A stretch of DNA of 64,000 bases from Agromyces archimandritae (GCF_018024495.1 NZ_CP071696.1:620001-684000); one strand, 5' to 3'. Shown: positions 27,503 to 36,671, numbered from the stretch's first letter. Numbers and translations: made by a program. The notes: a model not told the origin generated them from the letters alone.

Positions 27503-29133
27503 GCGTCCTCCTTCGGCAGTCGCACCGGGCGGCCGTCGTCGTCGGGGCCGAGCGGCAGCGGGCTCGCGACCTCGACGAGGCCGGCGCGCCGCGGCAGGGT
27601 CAGCCGGAACACGCTTCCGGAACCGGGCCGAGACCAGACGTCGATCGTGCCGCCGTGCGCGACCGCGTCCTCGAGCGAGATCGCCAGGCCGAGCCCGGTG
27701 CCGCCGATCGTTCGGGAGCGGCTCGGATCCGCCCGCCAGAAACGGTCGAAGACGCGCCCCGCGTCCTCCTCGGCCATCCCGATGCCCTCGTCGCGCACCG
27801 AGAGCGCGACGGCCTCCTCGTTGCTGTCGATCGCGACGACGATGGGCCGCCCCTCGCCGTGCTCGATCGCGTTGCCGATGAGGTTCTGCACGATGCGGCG
27901 GATGCGGCGGGGGTCGACCTCGACGTCGAGGTGCCCGCCGGGGGCGACGAGTTGCAGCTGGCTGCCGTGCTCGGTGGCCAGCGCGTGCATCGACTCGATC
28001 GCGTCGCCGGCGAGGGTGACGAGGTTCGTCGGCTCGGTTTCGAGGCGGACGCTGCGGGCGTCGTAGCGGGAGATCTCGAGGAGGTCGCCGAGCAGCATCT
28101 CGAAACGCTCGGTCTGCCCGTGCAGGAGTTCGACGGTGCGCTGGGTCGTATCGGGGAACTCCTCGCGCCGATTGAACAGCACGTCGCCGGCCAACCGCAT
28201 CGTCGTCAGCGGCGTGCGCAGCTCGTGGGAGACGTCGGAGACGAAGCGCTGCTGCATGCGCGAGAGCTCCGCCAGCTCCCGGATGCGGGCCTGCAGGCTC
28301 TCGGCCATCGCATTGAAGGAGCGTGCCAGGGTCGCAAGCTCGTCGTCGCCCTTCTCGGGCATCCGCACCGACAGGTCGCCGGCCGCGATCCGCCGGCTCG
28401 TGACCGCAGCGCCCCGGATCGGGTCGATCACCCAGCGGACGACGAGGAAGATGATCGCCCCGAGCAGCAGCACCAGCAGGGCCGCCCCGATGCCGCCGAT
28501 CAGCTGCATGAAGGCGAGCGTGGCCTGGGCATCGGCGAAGTTGAAGCCGATGTAGAGCTCGTAGCGGCCGGCGGCCGGCACCGTGATGTCGCTTGCGACG
28601 ACGACGCCCGGATCCGTGCCGCCGGCATCGTTGCCGAGCGAGACCGACTGCCAGTACTGCCCGCCCGGATTCTCCTGCACGCTCTGGCGCAGTTCGGGCG
28701 AGATGACGCCGTCGAGCACGCGCGAGCGGCGGTCGGTCGGGGCGACCTGGCTCGGCGACTGGTCGGGCACGCGGAAGAGGGCGACCTCGGAGCGCGCGGA
28801 GGTCGCCGTCACCCGATCCACGGCGGAGGCGAACAGGGCCTGCACGGCCGCGCGGTCGCTGGCGTTCGAGGAGTCGAGCAGGTTCTGGGCGCTGAGCGTC
28901 GCCCGGTTCGAGGCGTCGAGAGCGAGATCGAGGCGCGACTGGAAGAGGTTGGAGGCGACGCTGAGGATGATCGAGAGCCCGATCACGAGGATCGCCAGCG
29001 TCGAGAGCGCGAGCGTGATCGCCACCGTGCGGAACTGCAGGGACGAACGCCACGCCGCCCGCGCCCGGTGGGGCCACCGGCGCCACCACGGCTGGACGCC
29101 GATGGACCCGGTGATCGGCATCCGCCAGGCCAC
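27499..29133 (-). CDS. mtrB: Two-component sensor histidine kinase MtrB
   Basis: A 544-residue membrane kinase pairing with MtrA in control of cell-wall metabolism, division and osmoadaptation. Transmembrane helices lie at about 40-60 and 210-235 around an extracytoplasmic sensor domain, followed by HAMP, HisKA with SDVSHELRTPLTTMRLA, and HATPase with NLIGNAIEHGEG, VRDEGIGM and GTGLGLAIS. GTG 29133, four nt after the mtrA stop, is chosen as start; an ATG at 29121 is the alternative. It overlaps lpqB by ATGA. Confidence 0.95.
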   Translation of the reverse strand: MAWRMPITGSIGVQPWWRRWPHRARAAWRSSLQFRTVAITLALSTLAILVIGLSIILSVASNLFQSRLDLALDASNRATLSAQNLLDSSNASDRAAVQALFASAVDRVTATSARSEVALFRVPDQSPSQVAPTDRRSRVLDGVISPELRQSVQENPGGQYWQSVSLGNDAGGTDPGVVVASDITVPAAGRYELYIGFNFADAQATLAFMQLIGGIGAALLVLLLGAIIFLVVRWVIDPIRGAAVTSRRIAAGDLSVRMPEKGDDELATLARSFNAMAESLQARIRELAELSRMQQRFVSDVSHELRTPLTTMRLAGDVLFNRREEFPDTTQRTVELLHGQTERFEMLLGDLLEISRYDARSVRLETEPTNLVTLAGDAIESMHALATEHGSQLQLVAPGGHLDVEVDPRRIRRIVQNLIGNAIEHGEGRPIVVAIDSNEEAVALSVRDEGIGMAEEDAGRVFDRFWRADPSRSRTIGGTGLGLAISLEDAVAHGGTIDVWSRPGSGSVFRLTLPRRAGLVEVASPLPLGPDDDGRPVRLPKEDA

Positions 29134-29137
29134 GGCC

Positions 29138-29818
29138 TTAGGAGCTCGCCCCGGCGCGGTAGCCGATGCCGCGCACCGTCATGACGATCTTCGGATTGTC
29201 GGGGTCGTGCTCGACCTTGGCGCGCAGGCGCTGCACGTGCACGTTCACGAGGCGCGTGTCGGCTTTGTAGTGGTATCCCCAGACCTGTTCGAGGAGCATC
29301 TCGCGCGTGAACACCTGTTGCGGTTTGGATGCGAGGGTCAGCAGCAGGTCGAACTCGAGCGGCGTCAGGTTGATGCGCTCGTCGCCGCGTCGCACCTCGT
29401 GGCCGGCGGCGTCGATCGTGAGGTCGCCGACCGTGATCGCAGCAGCTGCCGGCTCGGGCGAGGGGCGGAGCCGGGTGCGGATGCGGGCGATGAGCTCCTT
29501 CGGGTTGAAGGGCTTGACGATGTAGTCGTCGGCGCCCGACTCGAGGCCGCGGACGACGTCGGCCGTGTCGGACTTCGCCGTCAGCATGATGATCGGCGTG
29601 CCGGACTCGGCGCGGATGAGGCCGCACACCTCGATGCCGTCGAGGCCGGGCAGCATGAGGTCGAGGAGCACGAGGTCGGGTTTGGCGTCGCGGAATGCGG
29701 CCAGCGCCTCGGATCCGTCCGCGCAGAAGACGGGCTCGAAGCCCTCCGTGCGCAGGACGATGCCGATCATCTCGGCGAGCGCGGTGTCATCGTCGACGAC
29801 GAGTACGCGAGGGTTCAT
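29138..29818 (-). CDS. mtrA: Response regulator MtrA
   Basis: A 226-residue OmpR/PhoB-type regulator. The receiver domain has the acidic pair at Asp9/Asp10, phospho-acceptor Asp53 in LVLLDLMLP, the switch residue in IIMLTAKSD and the lysine in YIVKPFNPKEL. The winged-helix output domain spans about 130-222 (LTPLEFDLLLTLASKPQQVFTREMLLEQVWGY). In actinobacteria MtrA is essential or near-essential and controls resuscitation factors, wall hydrolases and sometimes dnaA. First gene of the operon. Confidence 0.97.
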   Translation of the reverse strand: MNPRVLVVDDDTALAEMIGIVLRTEGFEPVFCADGSEALAAFRDAKPDLVLLDLMLPGLDGIEVCGLIRAESGTPIIMLTAKSDTADVVRGLESGADDYIVKPFNPKELIARIRTRLRPSPEPAAAAITVGDLTIDAAGHEVRRGDERINLTPLEFDLLLTLASKPQQVFTREMLLEQVWGYHYKADTRLVNVHVQRLRAKVEHDPDNPKIVMTVRGIGYRAGASS

Positions 29819-29868
29819 TCAGGCATCCCGATCCGGGCCGCGCGGCAGCGGCGATTCCAGTCCGAACC

Positions 29869-29874
29869 AGACTA
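29869..29874 (-). promoter_or_regulatory. -10 element TAGTCT of the mtrA operon
   Basis: TAGTCT on the minus strand about 50 nt upstream of mtrA gives a conventional leader. No -35 match is visible. Confidence 0.35.
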
Positions 29875-29956
29875 GCCGTTCCCGTCCACAGCCGGGCCTT
29901 CGGCATGCGGGAAGTGTGGCAGCATGGTGCCGGACGTCGGCGGGAAGGAGCTCGGG

Positions 29957-31120
29957 GTGGCGGATGCGAACTGGTCTCCGATCGATCCGGGCGGCCCGGC
30001 GAACGGCCGGCCGGGCACGCCCGGACCGGGCATGCCTCCGCCGGCATACGGAGCGCAGCCGGGCGGACCCGGCGCCTCGTATCCGGGGCCGCAGCCCGGC
30101 TGGACGCCGCCGCCGAAGCCCGGTCTGATCCCCCTGCGCCCGCTCGGCTTCGGCACCATGCTCGGGGCGCCCTTCCAGGTGATCCGCCGCAACCCCGGCC
30201 CGACCATCGGCAGCGGCGTGCTCGTCATCGGGGTCGTGAACCTGCTCACCCTCGCCGTCCTGGTGCCGATCGCCGTCTGGACGTTCGCGCGCAGCTCGTC
30301 CGCCGCGCCGGACGAGCGGTGGCCGATCGTCGCCGGCGGCCTCGGGATCGCCGCCCTCGCGATGCTCGTGCCGATCGCGGCGAACGTGCTCGGCACCGCC
30401 TTCCTGCAGGGCGTGATCGCCCGCGACGTCGCCTCCGGCACCCTCGGCGAGCGCCTCGGCTTCGGCACCCTGTGGCGGCAGGCGGCCCGGCACGTGTGGC
30501 CGCTGGCGGCCTGGACGCTGCTCACGGGCGCCGTCGGCGTGCTCGTCTTCGGAGGCTTCGTCGGCATCGTCGTCATCGGCGCCGTGCTCTCGCCCATCGC
30601 CTTCCTGATCGCCCTCCTGGCCTGCCTGCTGCTCAGCACGGGGGTGATCGTGCTCGGCCTCTGGCTCATGACCAAGCTGGCGGTCGTGCCGACGGTCATC
30701 GTGCTCGAAGACGTCGGCGTCTTCGCCGCCGTCAGACGTTCCTGGCAGCTCACGAACGGCGCCTTCTGGCGCACCCTCGGCCTCATCGCGCTCATGAACG
30801 CGATCCTGAACGCGGCCGCGAGCATCGTCACCATGCCGCTGTCGATGTTCGCGCCGATGCTCGTGGGCCTGTTCGCGCCGACGGGCACGGACGACGTCTC
30901 CACCGTCGCCGGGGTCGCGATCACGATCGCCACCTCGGTGCTCAGCATCCTGCTCGGCTCGGTGGCGAGCGTGATCATGGCCGCGACGTACGGACTCATC
31001 TACGTCGATCGGCGGATGCGCACCGAGGGCCTCGACCTCGAGCTGCAGCGCACCGTCGAGGCCAGGGCGGCCGGGCGGCCGACGACGGATCCGTTCACGG
31101 CGGGCGCCCCGAGCCGGTGA
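29957..31120 (+). CDS. Pro/Gly-rich multi-pass membrane protein (glycerophosphodiester-phosphodiesterase membrane-domain type)
   Basis: A 387-residue protein with a Gly/Pro/Ala-rich cytoplasmic N-terminus (about 1-55) and six hydrophobic segments spread over about 75-350. The organisation and the segment FQVIRRNPGPTIGSG resemble proteins annotated in actinobacteria with a glycerophosphoryl diester phosphodiesterase membrane domain, but no catalytic phosphodiesterase domain is present. The start GTG 29957 is favoured because AAGGAG lies 7 nt upstream; an ATG at 29924 is in frame. Its stop overlaps the next ATG (TGATG). It is the first gene of the DUF4129-DUF4350-moxR-DUF58 operon. Confidence 0.8.
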   Translation: MADANWSPIDPGGPANGRPGTPGPGMPPPAYGAQPGGPGASYPGPQPGWTPPPKPGLIPLRPLGFGTMLGAPFQVIRRNPGPTIGSGVLVIGVVNLLTLAVLVPIAVWTFARSSSAAPDERWPIVAGGLGIAALAMLVPIAANVLGTAFLQGVIARDVASGTLGERLGFGTLWRQAARHVWPLAAWTLLTGAVGVLVFGGFVGIVVIGAVLSPIAFLIALLACLLLSTGVIVLGLWLMTKLAVVPTVIVLEDVGVFAAVRRSWQLTNGAFWRTLGLIALMNAILNAAASIVTMPLSMFAPMLVGLFAPTGTDDVSTVAGVAITIATSVLSILLGSVASVIMAATYGLIYVDRRMRTEGLDLELQRTVEARAAGRPTTDPFTAGAPSR

Positions 31121-31782
31121 TGCGCCTCGCCCTCCCCTTCGACCCGCCGCTCGTGCCGGACCCCGACGAGGCCCGGCGGTGGCTGCAGGACGAACTCGCC
31201 GAACCCCGGTACACGGCTGCCCGCCCGACCCTGTTCGACCGCGCCATGCAGGCGATCCTCGAATGGTTCGGCTCCCTCTTCCAGGCGGGGCCGGCCGGTC
31301 CGCCGCCTGCGGTGCTCGCCCTCATCGCCGTGATCGTGATCGCCGGCCTCGCCGTCGTCGCCCTGCTCGTGTTCGGCCGGCCGCGGCTCCGCGCCCGCAG
31401 GCGTGCGGTGGCGCTCTTCGGCGACGACGACACGCGGAGCGCGGCGGAGCTGCGTCGCGCGGCCGAGCGCGCCTTCGCCGCCGGCGACTGGGACCTCGCG
31501 TTCCTCGAACGGTTCCGCGCGATCGTGCGCGCGCTCTCGGATCGCGAGCTGCTGCGGGTGCATCCGGGCACGACCGCGCACGCCGCCGGCGAGCAGGCGG
31601 CGGCCGTCTTCGCCGATCGCGCCTCCGAACTGCGCGACGCGGCCCAACGCTTCGACGGCGTCCGCTACCTCGGCCGCGATGCGGACCGCGAGGCCGCCCA
31701 CCGCCTCGCAGAGCTCGACGCCGAGCTCGAGCGCCGCCCCGATCCGGCCCGTGCCGAAGAGCCTGCGGAGGCCCTGCGATGA
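31120..31782 (+). CDS. DUF4129 domain-containing membrane protein
   Basis: A 220-residue protein with a short extracytoplasmic N-terminus, one transmembrane helix (about 65-87, VLALIAVIVIAGLAVVALLVF) and a cytoplasmic DUF4129 domain at about 130-195 (FLERFRAIVRALSDRELLRVHPGTTAHAAG). Such proteins accompany MoxR ATPases and DUF58 proteins and may act as scaffolds; no enzymatic activity is known. It overlaps the preceding stop and the following start (ATGA), so the operon is coupled. Confidence 0.88.
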   Translation: MRLALPFDPPLVPDPDEARRWLQDELAEPRYTAARPTLFDRAMQAILEWFGSLFQAGPAGPPPAVLALIAVIVIAGLAVVALLVFGRPRLRARRRAVALFGDDDTRSAAELRRAAERAFAAGDWDLAFLERFRAIVRALSDRELLRVHPGTTAHAAGEQAAAVFADRASELRDAAQRFDGVRYLGRDADREAAHRLAELDAELERRPDPARAEEPAEALR

Positions 31783-33116
31783 CCACGGAGGCCCAGGCGG
31801 CGCCCGCTCCCGCCGTCTCGCGCACGCTCGGCGGCGTCCTGCGCCGCGGGCGCACCTGGATCGTCATCGCCGCCGGCCTCCTCGTCGCGGCGGTCGTCAT
31901 CATGCTCGTGCAGGGCGGCGTGCGCGGCCCGGGCCGACCGCTCGCCGCCGACAATCCGGCACCGGCCGGCGCGCAGGCCCTCGCCGAGGTCCTCGGCGAC
32001 CACGGCGTCCGGGTGCAGGCCGCCGGCTCGCTGAACGCCGCGCTCGGCGCCGCGGGCGAGGACGCCGCCGTGTTCGTCTCGGACCCCGACGGATACCTCG
32101 ACGCCGACGCCCTCGGGCGCCTCGCGGCATCCACCGGCACGCTCGTCGTCGCCGGACCCCACGCGAACGCCCTCGACGCCCTCGCCCCCGGCGTGCACCA
32201 TGCGGGCGCCGCCGACGGCGCCCCGTCCGCGCCCGGCTGCCGTGCCCCCGTCGCCGACGGGATCGACGGGCTCGGCGAGGGCCTCGGCGTCCTGTCGGTC
32301 GGCAGCGACGCCGCCGCCGACGGCTGGACCGGATGCTTCCCCGACGACGCCGGCCGGCCCGCCCTCGCCCTCGGCCCCGGCATCGCCCTCGCCCCGGCCG
32401 CCCTGTTCGACAACGAGCACATCGCCGAAGCCGGCAACGCCGCCCTCGCGATCCGGCTGCTCGGCGGACACGATCGGCTCGTCTGGTACCTGCCGGGCCT
32501 CGACGACGTCGCCGGCGACGATGCGCCCTCCCTCGCCGAGATAACGCCCGGCTGGGTGAGCCCCGTGCTCGTGCTGCTCGGCATCGTGACCGTCTGGGCT
32601 GCCGTCTGGCGAGGCCGGCGCTTCGGACCGCTCGTCGCCGAACGGCTGCCCGTCGTCGTCCCGGCCGAGGAGACGAGCGAGGGCCGCGCACGACTCTACG
32701 AACGCTCCGGATCGCGCGGACGCGCCCTCGACCAGCTGCGGATGGGCGCCCTGCAGCGTCTGGCGGCCGACCTCGGTCTCGGCCGCTCCGCCGGCCTCGA
32801 GGAGGTCTGCGGCGGTGCGGCGGCCGCGACCGGGCGCACCCCGGCCTCCGTGCGCGGCCTCCTGGTCGAGAACGCCCCCGACGGCGACGGCGACTTCGTG
32901 CGCCTCGCCAGGGCGATCGCCGAGCTCGAGGGTGCCGTGGCCGAGGCCGTCCGGCCGGGCGGGCGCGCCGCGGCATCCGCCGGCGCCGCAGCGGCCGGCC
33001 CCGCAGCCCCGCACCCCGCAGCCGCCGAAACCGCAACCCCGGGCCCCGCACCCGCCGGCGCGGCGGCATCCGCACCCGACCGAAGCCCGACCCACCCGAG
33101 CGAGGAGCCACGATGA
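31779..33116 (+). CDS. DUF4350 domain-containing membrane protein
   Basis: A 445-residue protein with a transmembrane helix near 30-50, an extracytoplasmic DUF4350 domain (about 60-245) whose start NPAPAGAQALAEVLGDHGVRVQ matches the family's GxxAlxrlL-type opening, a second helix near 265-285 (SPVLVLLGIVTVWAAVW), then a cytoplasmic helical part and an Ala/Pro-rich tail of about 60 residues. It is part of the MoxR-DUF58 module and overlaps both neighbours by 4 nt. Function unknown; a role in envelope or protein-complex maturation is usually suggested. Confidence 0.85.
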   Translation: MTTEAQAAPAPAVSRTLGGVLRRGRTWIVIAAGLLVAAVVIMLVQGGVRGPGRPLAADNPAPAGAQALAEVLGDHGVRVQAAGSLNAALGAAGEDAAVFVSDPDGYLDADALGRLAASTGTLVVAGPHANALDALAPGVHHAGAADGAPSAPGCRAPVADGIDGLGEGLGVLSVGSDAAADGWTGCFPDDAGRPALALGPGIALAPAALFDNEHIAEAGNAALAIRLLGGHDRLVWYLPGLDDVAGDDAPSLAEITPGWVSPVLVLLGIVTVWAAVWRGRRFGPLVAERLPVVVPAEETSEGRARLYERSGSRGRALDQLRMGALQRLAADLGLGRSAGLEEVCGGAAAATGRTPASVRGLLVENAPDGDGDFVRLARAIAELEGAVAEAVRPGGRAAASAGAAAAGPAAPHPAAAETATPGPAPAGAAASAPDRSPTHPSEEPR

Positions 33117-34084
33117 GCGAACCGACCCCAGACGACCAGGCCCTCCGCGAGGCGCTGGCCCGCGTGCGCACCGAGGTCGGCAAGGCCGTCGTCGGCCAGG
33201 ACGGGGCCGTCACCGGCCTCATCATCGCCCTGCTCGCCGACGGGCACGTGCTGCTCGAGGGGGTGCCCGGCGTCGCCAAGACCCTGCTCGTGCGCTCGCT
33301 GTCGCGGGCCCTCTCGCTGGACACCCGCCGCCTGCAGTTCACCCCCGACCTCATGCCGGGCGATGTGACCGGTTCGCTCGTCTACGACCCCCGCGAGGCC
33401 GCGTTCGAGTTCCGCGAAGGCCCCGTGTTCACGAATGTGCTGCTCGCCGACGAGATCAACCGGACCCCGCCGAAGACGCAGTCCGCACTGCTCGAGTCGA
33501 TGGAGGAACGGCAGGTCTCGGCCGACGGCGTCACCCGGCCGCTGCCGGCGCCGTTCATCGTCGCAGCCACGCAGAACCCGATCGAATACGAGGGCACCTA
33601 CGCGCTGCCCGAGGCGCAGCTCGACCGCTTCCTGCTGAAACTCGTGCTCGAGCTGCCCGAGCGGGACCCCGAGATCGCGATCCTGCGCCGCCATGCCGAC
33701 GGCTTCAACCCGCGCGACCTCGACGCGGCCGGCGTGCAGCCGGTGCTCGGAGCCGCGGAGCTGCTCCGGGCGCGCGAGGCGGTGGCGCGCGTGGGCGTCG
33801 GCGACGACGTGCTCGGCTACCTCGTGGATCTCGCCCGCGCCACCCGGGTGAGCCCGTCGGTGCGGCTCGGGGTGAGCCCGCGCGGCACGACCGCGCTGCT
33901 GCACGCCGCGAAGGCGTGGGCGTGGCTGTCGGGCTACGACTCGCTGACGCCCGACCACCTGCAGGCGATGCTGCTGCCCGTCTGGCGCCACCGCGTGCAG
34001 CTGCGCCCGGAGGCGGAGCTCGAAGGCGTCAGCGCCGACGCCGTGCTGCGCGCGATCGTGCAGCAGGTGCAGGTTCCGCTCTGA
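33113..34084 (+). CDS. MoxR-family AAA+ ATPase
   Basis: A 323-residue MoxR-type ATPase (AAA_3). Walker A is in EGVPGVAKTLLVRSL (about 45-59), with alanine before the catalytic lysine as usual in MoxR, and Walker B in LLADEINRTPPKTQSALLESMEE. The sensor-1 segment IVAATQNPIEYEGTY and a C-terminal lid with PSVRLGVSPRGTTAL follow. MoxR proteins work with partner proteins carrying VWA-like or DUF58 domains as chaperones or cofactor inserters. Translationally coupled to the DUF4350 gene, and DUF58 starts 2 nt after its stop. Confidence 0.94.
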   Translation: MSEPTPDDQALREALARVRTEVGKAVVGQDGAVTGLIIALLADGHVLLEGVPGVAKTLLVRSLSRALSLDTRRLQFTPDLMPGDVTGSLVYDPREAAFEFREGPVFTNVLLADEINRTPPKTQSALLESMEERQVSADGVTRPLPAPFIVAATQNPIEYEGTYALPEAQLDRFLLKLVLELPERDPEIAILRRHADGFNPRDLDAAGVQPVLGAAELLRAREAVARVGVGDDVLGYLVDLARATRVSPSVRLGVSPRGTTALLHAAKAWAWLSGYDSLTPDHLQAMLLPVWRHRVQLRPEAELEGVSADAVLRAIVQQVQVPL

Positions 34085-34085
34085 G

Positions 34086-35411
34086 ATGGCCGTCACGGGA
34101 TGGTTCGTCGCGCTCGTCGCCGCAGGCGTCGTGCCGCTCGTGCTCGCCGGCGACGCGGCGTGGCCGGTGCTGGCGCTGTGGCTCGTGCTCACGGCGCTCA
34201 TCGGCGGCATCGACCTCGCCCTCGCGGCCTCGCCGCGGCGGCTCGCGCTCGAACGGAAGCTGCCCGAACGGGTGCGGCTCGGCGAGCCGGCCCGGGCGGA
34301 GCTCGTCGTCGCCAACCTGGGGCGACGGATGCTGCGGGCCGTCGTCCGCGACGGCTGGGAGCCGTCGGCCGGCGTCGTCGGATCCAACCGCACGCGCCTG
34401 TCGGTGCCGGCCGGCGGGCGGCGGCGGATGTCGCTCACGCTCGTGCCCGTTCGGCGCGGCGACCGCCTGAGCGAACAGGTCACGATCCGCTCGTACGGGC
34501 CCCTTCGGCTCTGGGCGCGGCAGGCGACCCTGGCGTCGCCGGCCCGGCTGCGGGTGCTTCCCCCGTTCCGTTCGCGCGTGCACCTGCCATCGCGGCTGGC
34601 CCGCCTCCGCGAGCTCGACGGGCGGACGCCGCTGCTCATCCGCGGGCAGGGCACCGAGTTCGACTCGCTCCGCGAGTACGTGCGCGGCGACGACGTGCGC
34701 TCGATCGACTGGCGTGCGAGCGCCCGCCGCAGCGATCCCGAAGTGCCCGGTGCCGGCCGGCTCATGGTGCGCACCTGGCGGCCCGAGCGCGACCGCCGCA
34801 TCGTCATCGTGGCCGACACCTCGCGCACGGCGGCCGCCCGCATCGCCGACGAGCCGCGCCTCGACACGGCCTTCGAGGCGACGTTGCTGCTGTCTGCGCT
34901 CGCCTCCCACGCCGGCGACCGGGTCGACTTCCTCGCCTGGGATCGGCGCCTGCGCGGCCGGGTGCACGGGGCGAGCGGACCCGAGCTGCTCGCCCGGCTC
35001 GTCGACACCATGGCCGGTATCGACGCCGAACTCATCGAGGCCGACTGGGCCGCGGTGCCGGGCGCGGTGCGCCAGGTCACGAGCCGGCGCGCGCTCGTCG
35101 TGCTGCTGACGTCGATCGAGACGCCGGCGGCCGCGCAGGGCCTGCTGGACGTGCTGCCGCAGCTCACGAGGGACCACATCGTCGTCGTCGCCTCGGTCGC
35201 GAACCCTGCGCTCGACGATCGCGTCGCCGACCTCGACGACCTCGGCGCCGTCTACCGGGCGGCCGCCGCCGAGCGCGCCCGCCTCGACACCGCCCGGGTC
35301 GCCGCCGCCGTGCGCCGGCTGGGCGCCGAGGTCGTGGTCGCGCCGCCGGCCGAACTGCCGCCCGACCTCGCCGACCGCTACCTCGCGCTGAAAGCGGCCG
35401 GGCGCCTCTGA
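34086..35411 (+). CDS. DUF58 domain-containing protein (MoxR partner)
   Basis: A 441-residue protein with two N-terminal hydrophobic helices (about 5-45), a beta-rich middle, and the DUF58 signature GTEFDSLREYVRGDDVRSIDWRASARR at about 197-223. The following VWA-like fold carries IVIVADTSRT at about 239, a partial MIDAS-like DxSxT (DTSRT). It is the last gene of the coupled operon beginning at 29957. In family terms it is the presumptive substrate or adaptor of the adjacent MoxR. In mycobacteria SpoIIM-like and RDD genes follow directly; here an extra islet intervenes. Confidence 0.92.
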   Translation: MAVTGWFVALVAAGVVPLVLAGDAAWPVLALWLVLTALIGGIDLALAASPRRLALERKLPERVRLGEPARAELVVANLGRRMLRAVVRDGWEPSAGVVGSNRTRLSVPAGGRRRMSLTLVPVRRGDRLSEQVTIRSYGPLRLWARQATLASPARLRVLPPFRSRVHLPSRLARLRELDGRTPLLIRGQGTEFDSLREYVRGDDVRSIDWRASARRSDPEVPGAGRLMVRTWRPERDRRIVIVADTSRTAAARIADEPRLDTAFEATLLLSALASHAGDRVDFLAWDRRLRGRVHGASGPELLARLVDTMAGIDAELIEADWAAVPGAVRQVTSRRALVVLLTSIETPAAAQGLLDVLPQLTRDHIVVVASVANPALDDRVADLDDLGAVYRAAAAERARLDTARVAAAVRRLGAEVVVAPPAELPPDLADRYLALKAAGRL

Positions 35412-35571
35412 GCGGGGTCGCAGCCGGCGGGCGCGGATGCCGCCGGACTTCGAACATGGTCATGCGCCCGCCTTCCGGGCACAGGCTTCTTCGGCCGATG
35501 CCTTCATCACTTGGGCTCGCGACCCCTCGAACTGGGGCATTCCGGCGACAATTCTGCGCTCACGGCCTTGT

Positions 35572-35577
35572 TACGCT
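35572..35577 (+). promoter_or_regulatory. -10 element TACGCT of the lipoprotein gene
   Basis: TACGCT ends 6 nt before ATG 35584. The same hexamer precedes bcp and pdtaS, so this atypical gene uses the host promoter style. Confidence 0.45.
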
Positions 35578-35583
35578 CGCCCA

Positions 35584-36096
35584 ATGAAACGATTGTTGCT
35601 CACCTCCACCCTCGGTTCGATACTGATCCTGACCGGCTGTGCATCCGGTTCGGCACCGACTGCGGTGGATGTTCCGACGCAGTCGCCGGAACCGATCGTT
35701 GCCACTGAGAAGCAGGTGGCTTCGGTCTTCGCGGAGTACGAATCGGACTGGCGCGAAACGATGGACGGAGCTGGCGAATGCAGAATGCTCTGGGTGTTCG
35801 AGCCTGGCAGCCTTCCGGGAATGACGTGCTGGCTTCAAGAGCAGACACTGAGCACGACCGCCGAGATCGTCATCCGAGATGTCGGTGAGTTGGAGGTGCC
35901 GTCTTCGATGGTCTCGCTCGTGTCCAGCACCACCAGCGTGCTGCAGGACATCGTCGACGTCGACGCGAAGACGATCTGCGACGCTGAGGCGTCGGAGCCG
36001 GCGGATTCGGATGAATGCAATCAGGCCCTCGGGTCGCTGAACTTCCATTACACGAGGCTTGAGAGCGAACTGGACGCCTGGCGTCCCTACCTGTAG
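35584..36096 (+). CDS. Hypothetical secreted lipoprotein, lower GC than its surroundings
   Basis: A 170-residue protein with a classical lipoprotein signal: MKR, a hydrophobic core and lipobox ILTGC with Cys19. Six more cysteines occur (for example in GECRM, MTCWL, TICDA and DECNQ), suggesting disulfides outside the cell. The mature part is acidic and helical, with LNFHYTRLESELDAW at the C-terminus. I recognise no family. Codon usage is visibly more AT-rich than in all neighbours, and it lies in an islet (35412-36671) that splits a normally contiguous MoxR/DUF58/SpoIIM/RDD cluster, so horizontal acquisition is likely. Confidence 0.75.
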   Translation: MKRLLLTSTLGSILILTGCASGSAPTAVDVPTQSPEPIVATEKQVASVFAEYESDWRETMDGAGECRMLWVFEPGSLPGMTCWLQEQTLSTTAEIVIRDVGELEVPSSMVSLVSSTTSVLQDIVDVDAKTICDAEASEPADSDECNQALGSLNFHYTRLESELDAWRPYL

Positions 36097-36125
36097 GTGC
36101 GATGCGGTCGGGGATGAGCGCGCGA

Positions 36126-36143
36126 GCGGGCCGCAGAGCCCGC
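36126..36143 (+). terminator. Possible weak terminator after the lipoprotein gene
   Basis: GCGGGC and GCCCGC arms around a 6-nt loop, 30 nt past the stop. Short, and no other termination signal is visible. Confidence 0.3.
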
Positions 36144-36220
36144 GTTCAGCTTCGGCCTTCGCCGGAGGTCAGCCAGGGCCTCCCCGGCTCCTGAGCTCGC
36201 TTCGCTGCCGGGGGTGAGGG

Positions 36221-36645
36221 TCATCCTGGCCTGCAGGCTCTGCCAATCCCTGTGGCGGCAGGCCGGGGCGTCCCAGGTCCCCGTCGACGGAGGAGCCGGC
36301 AGACGCGGAGGATAAACGCGACGGCCTTGACCGCACTTTGTTCGGCGGCGCGTTCGGGGCGCACGACCTGCCCGTCGGTTCTTGTCATCGCTGACCCGTC
36401 CGGTGCGGTGATTGTCTTCTGAATCCGCTCGGCTCTTCGATCTTCGGCGGCCGCGCAAGGCTTCGACCGGGGCGACCTGATAGCTGATGGTGCATGCCCA
36501 GCTGCCGGCGGCATCGATGATGTCGTTTTCGTCCCGGCCGAAGTGTTCGGTGAATCAGAGGAAGTTGGCGGTATTGCCGACCCCGCGAAAGCTGAGGAAG
36601 GTGCGGAAGACCCAATCACGTATGTGTGCACCCCGGTCTGTAAGT
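36221..36645 (-). pseudogene. Possible decayed reading frame in a gene-free, lower-GC stretch
   Basis: Between 36097 and 36671 no intact gene is seen. On the minus strand one frame reads protein-like text (DWVFRTFLSFRGVGN), is broken by TGA at 36557-36555, and continues as FTEHFGRDENDIIDAAGSW up to VAPVEALRG. A neighbouring frame then continues with AERIQKTITAPDGSAMTRTDG and VKAVAFILRV, as after a frameshift. There is no start codon or ribosome site and I recognise no family. The DNA is lower in GC than its surroundings. It is best seen as a relic of a lost gene; chance coding-like text cannot be excluded. Confidence 0.3.
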
Positions 36646-36671
36646 GCCGGGGTGCGGATGCCGCCCGGCGT

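Noticed and set aside
35584..36671. A toxin-antitoxin or phage-defence island
   Set aside because: Only one intact gene with no defence-type domain is present; acquired origin is plausible but a defence function is unsupported.
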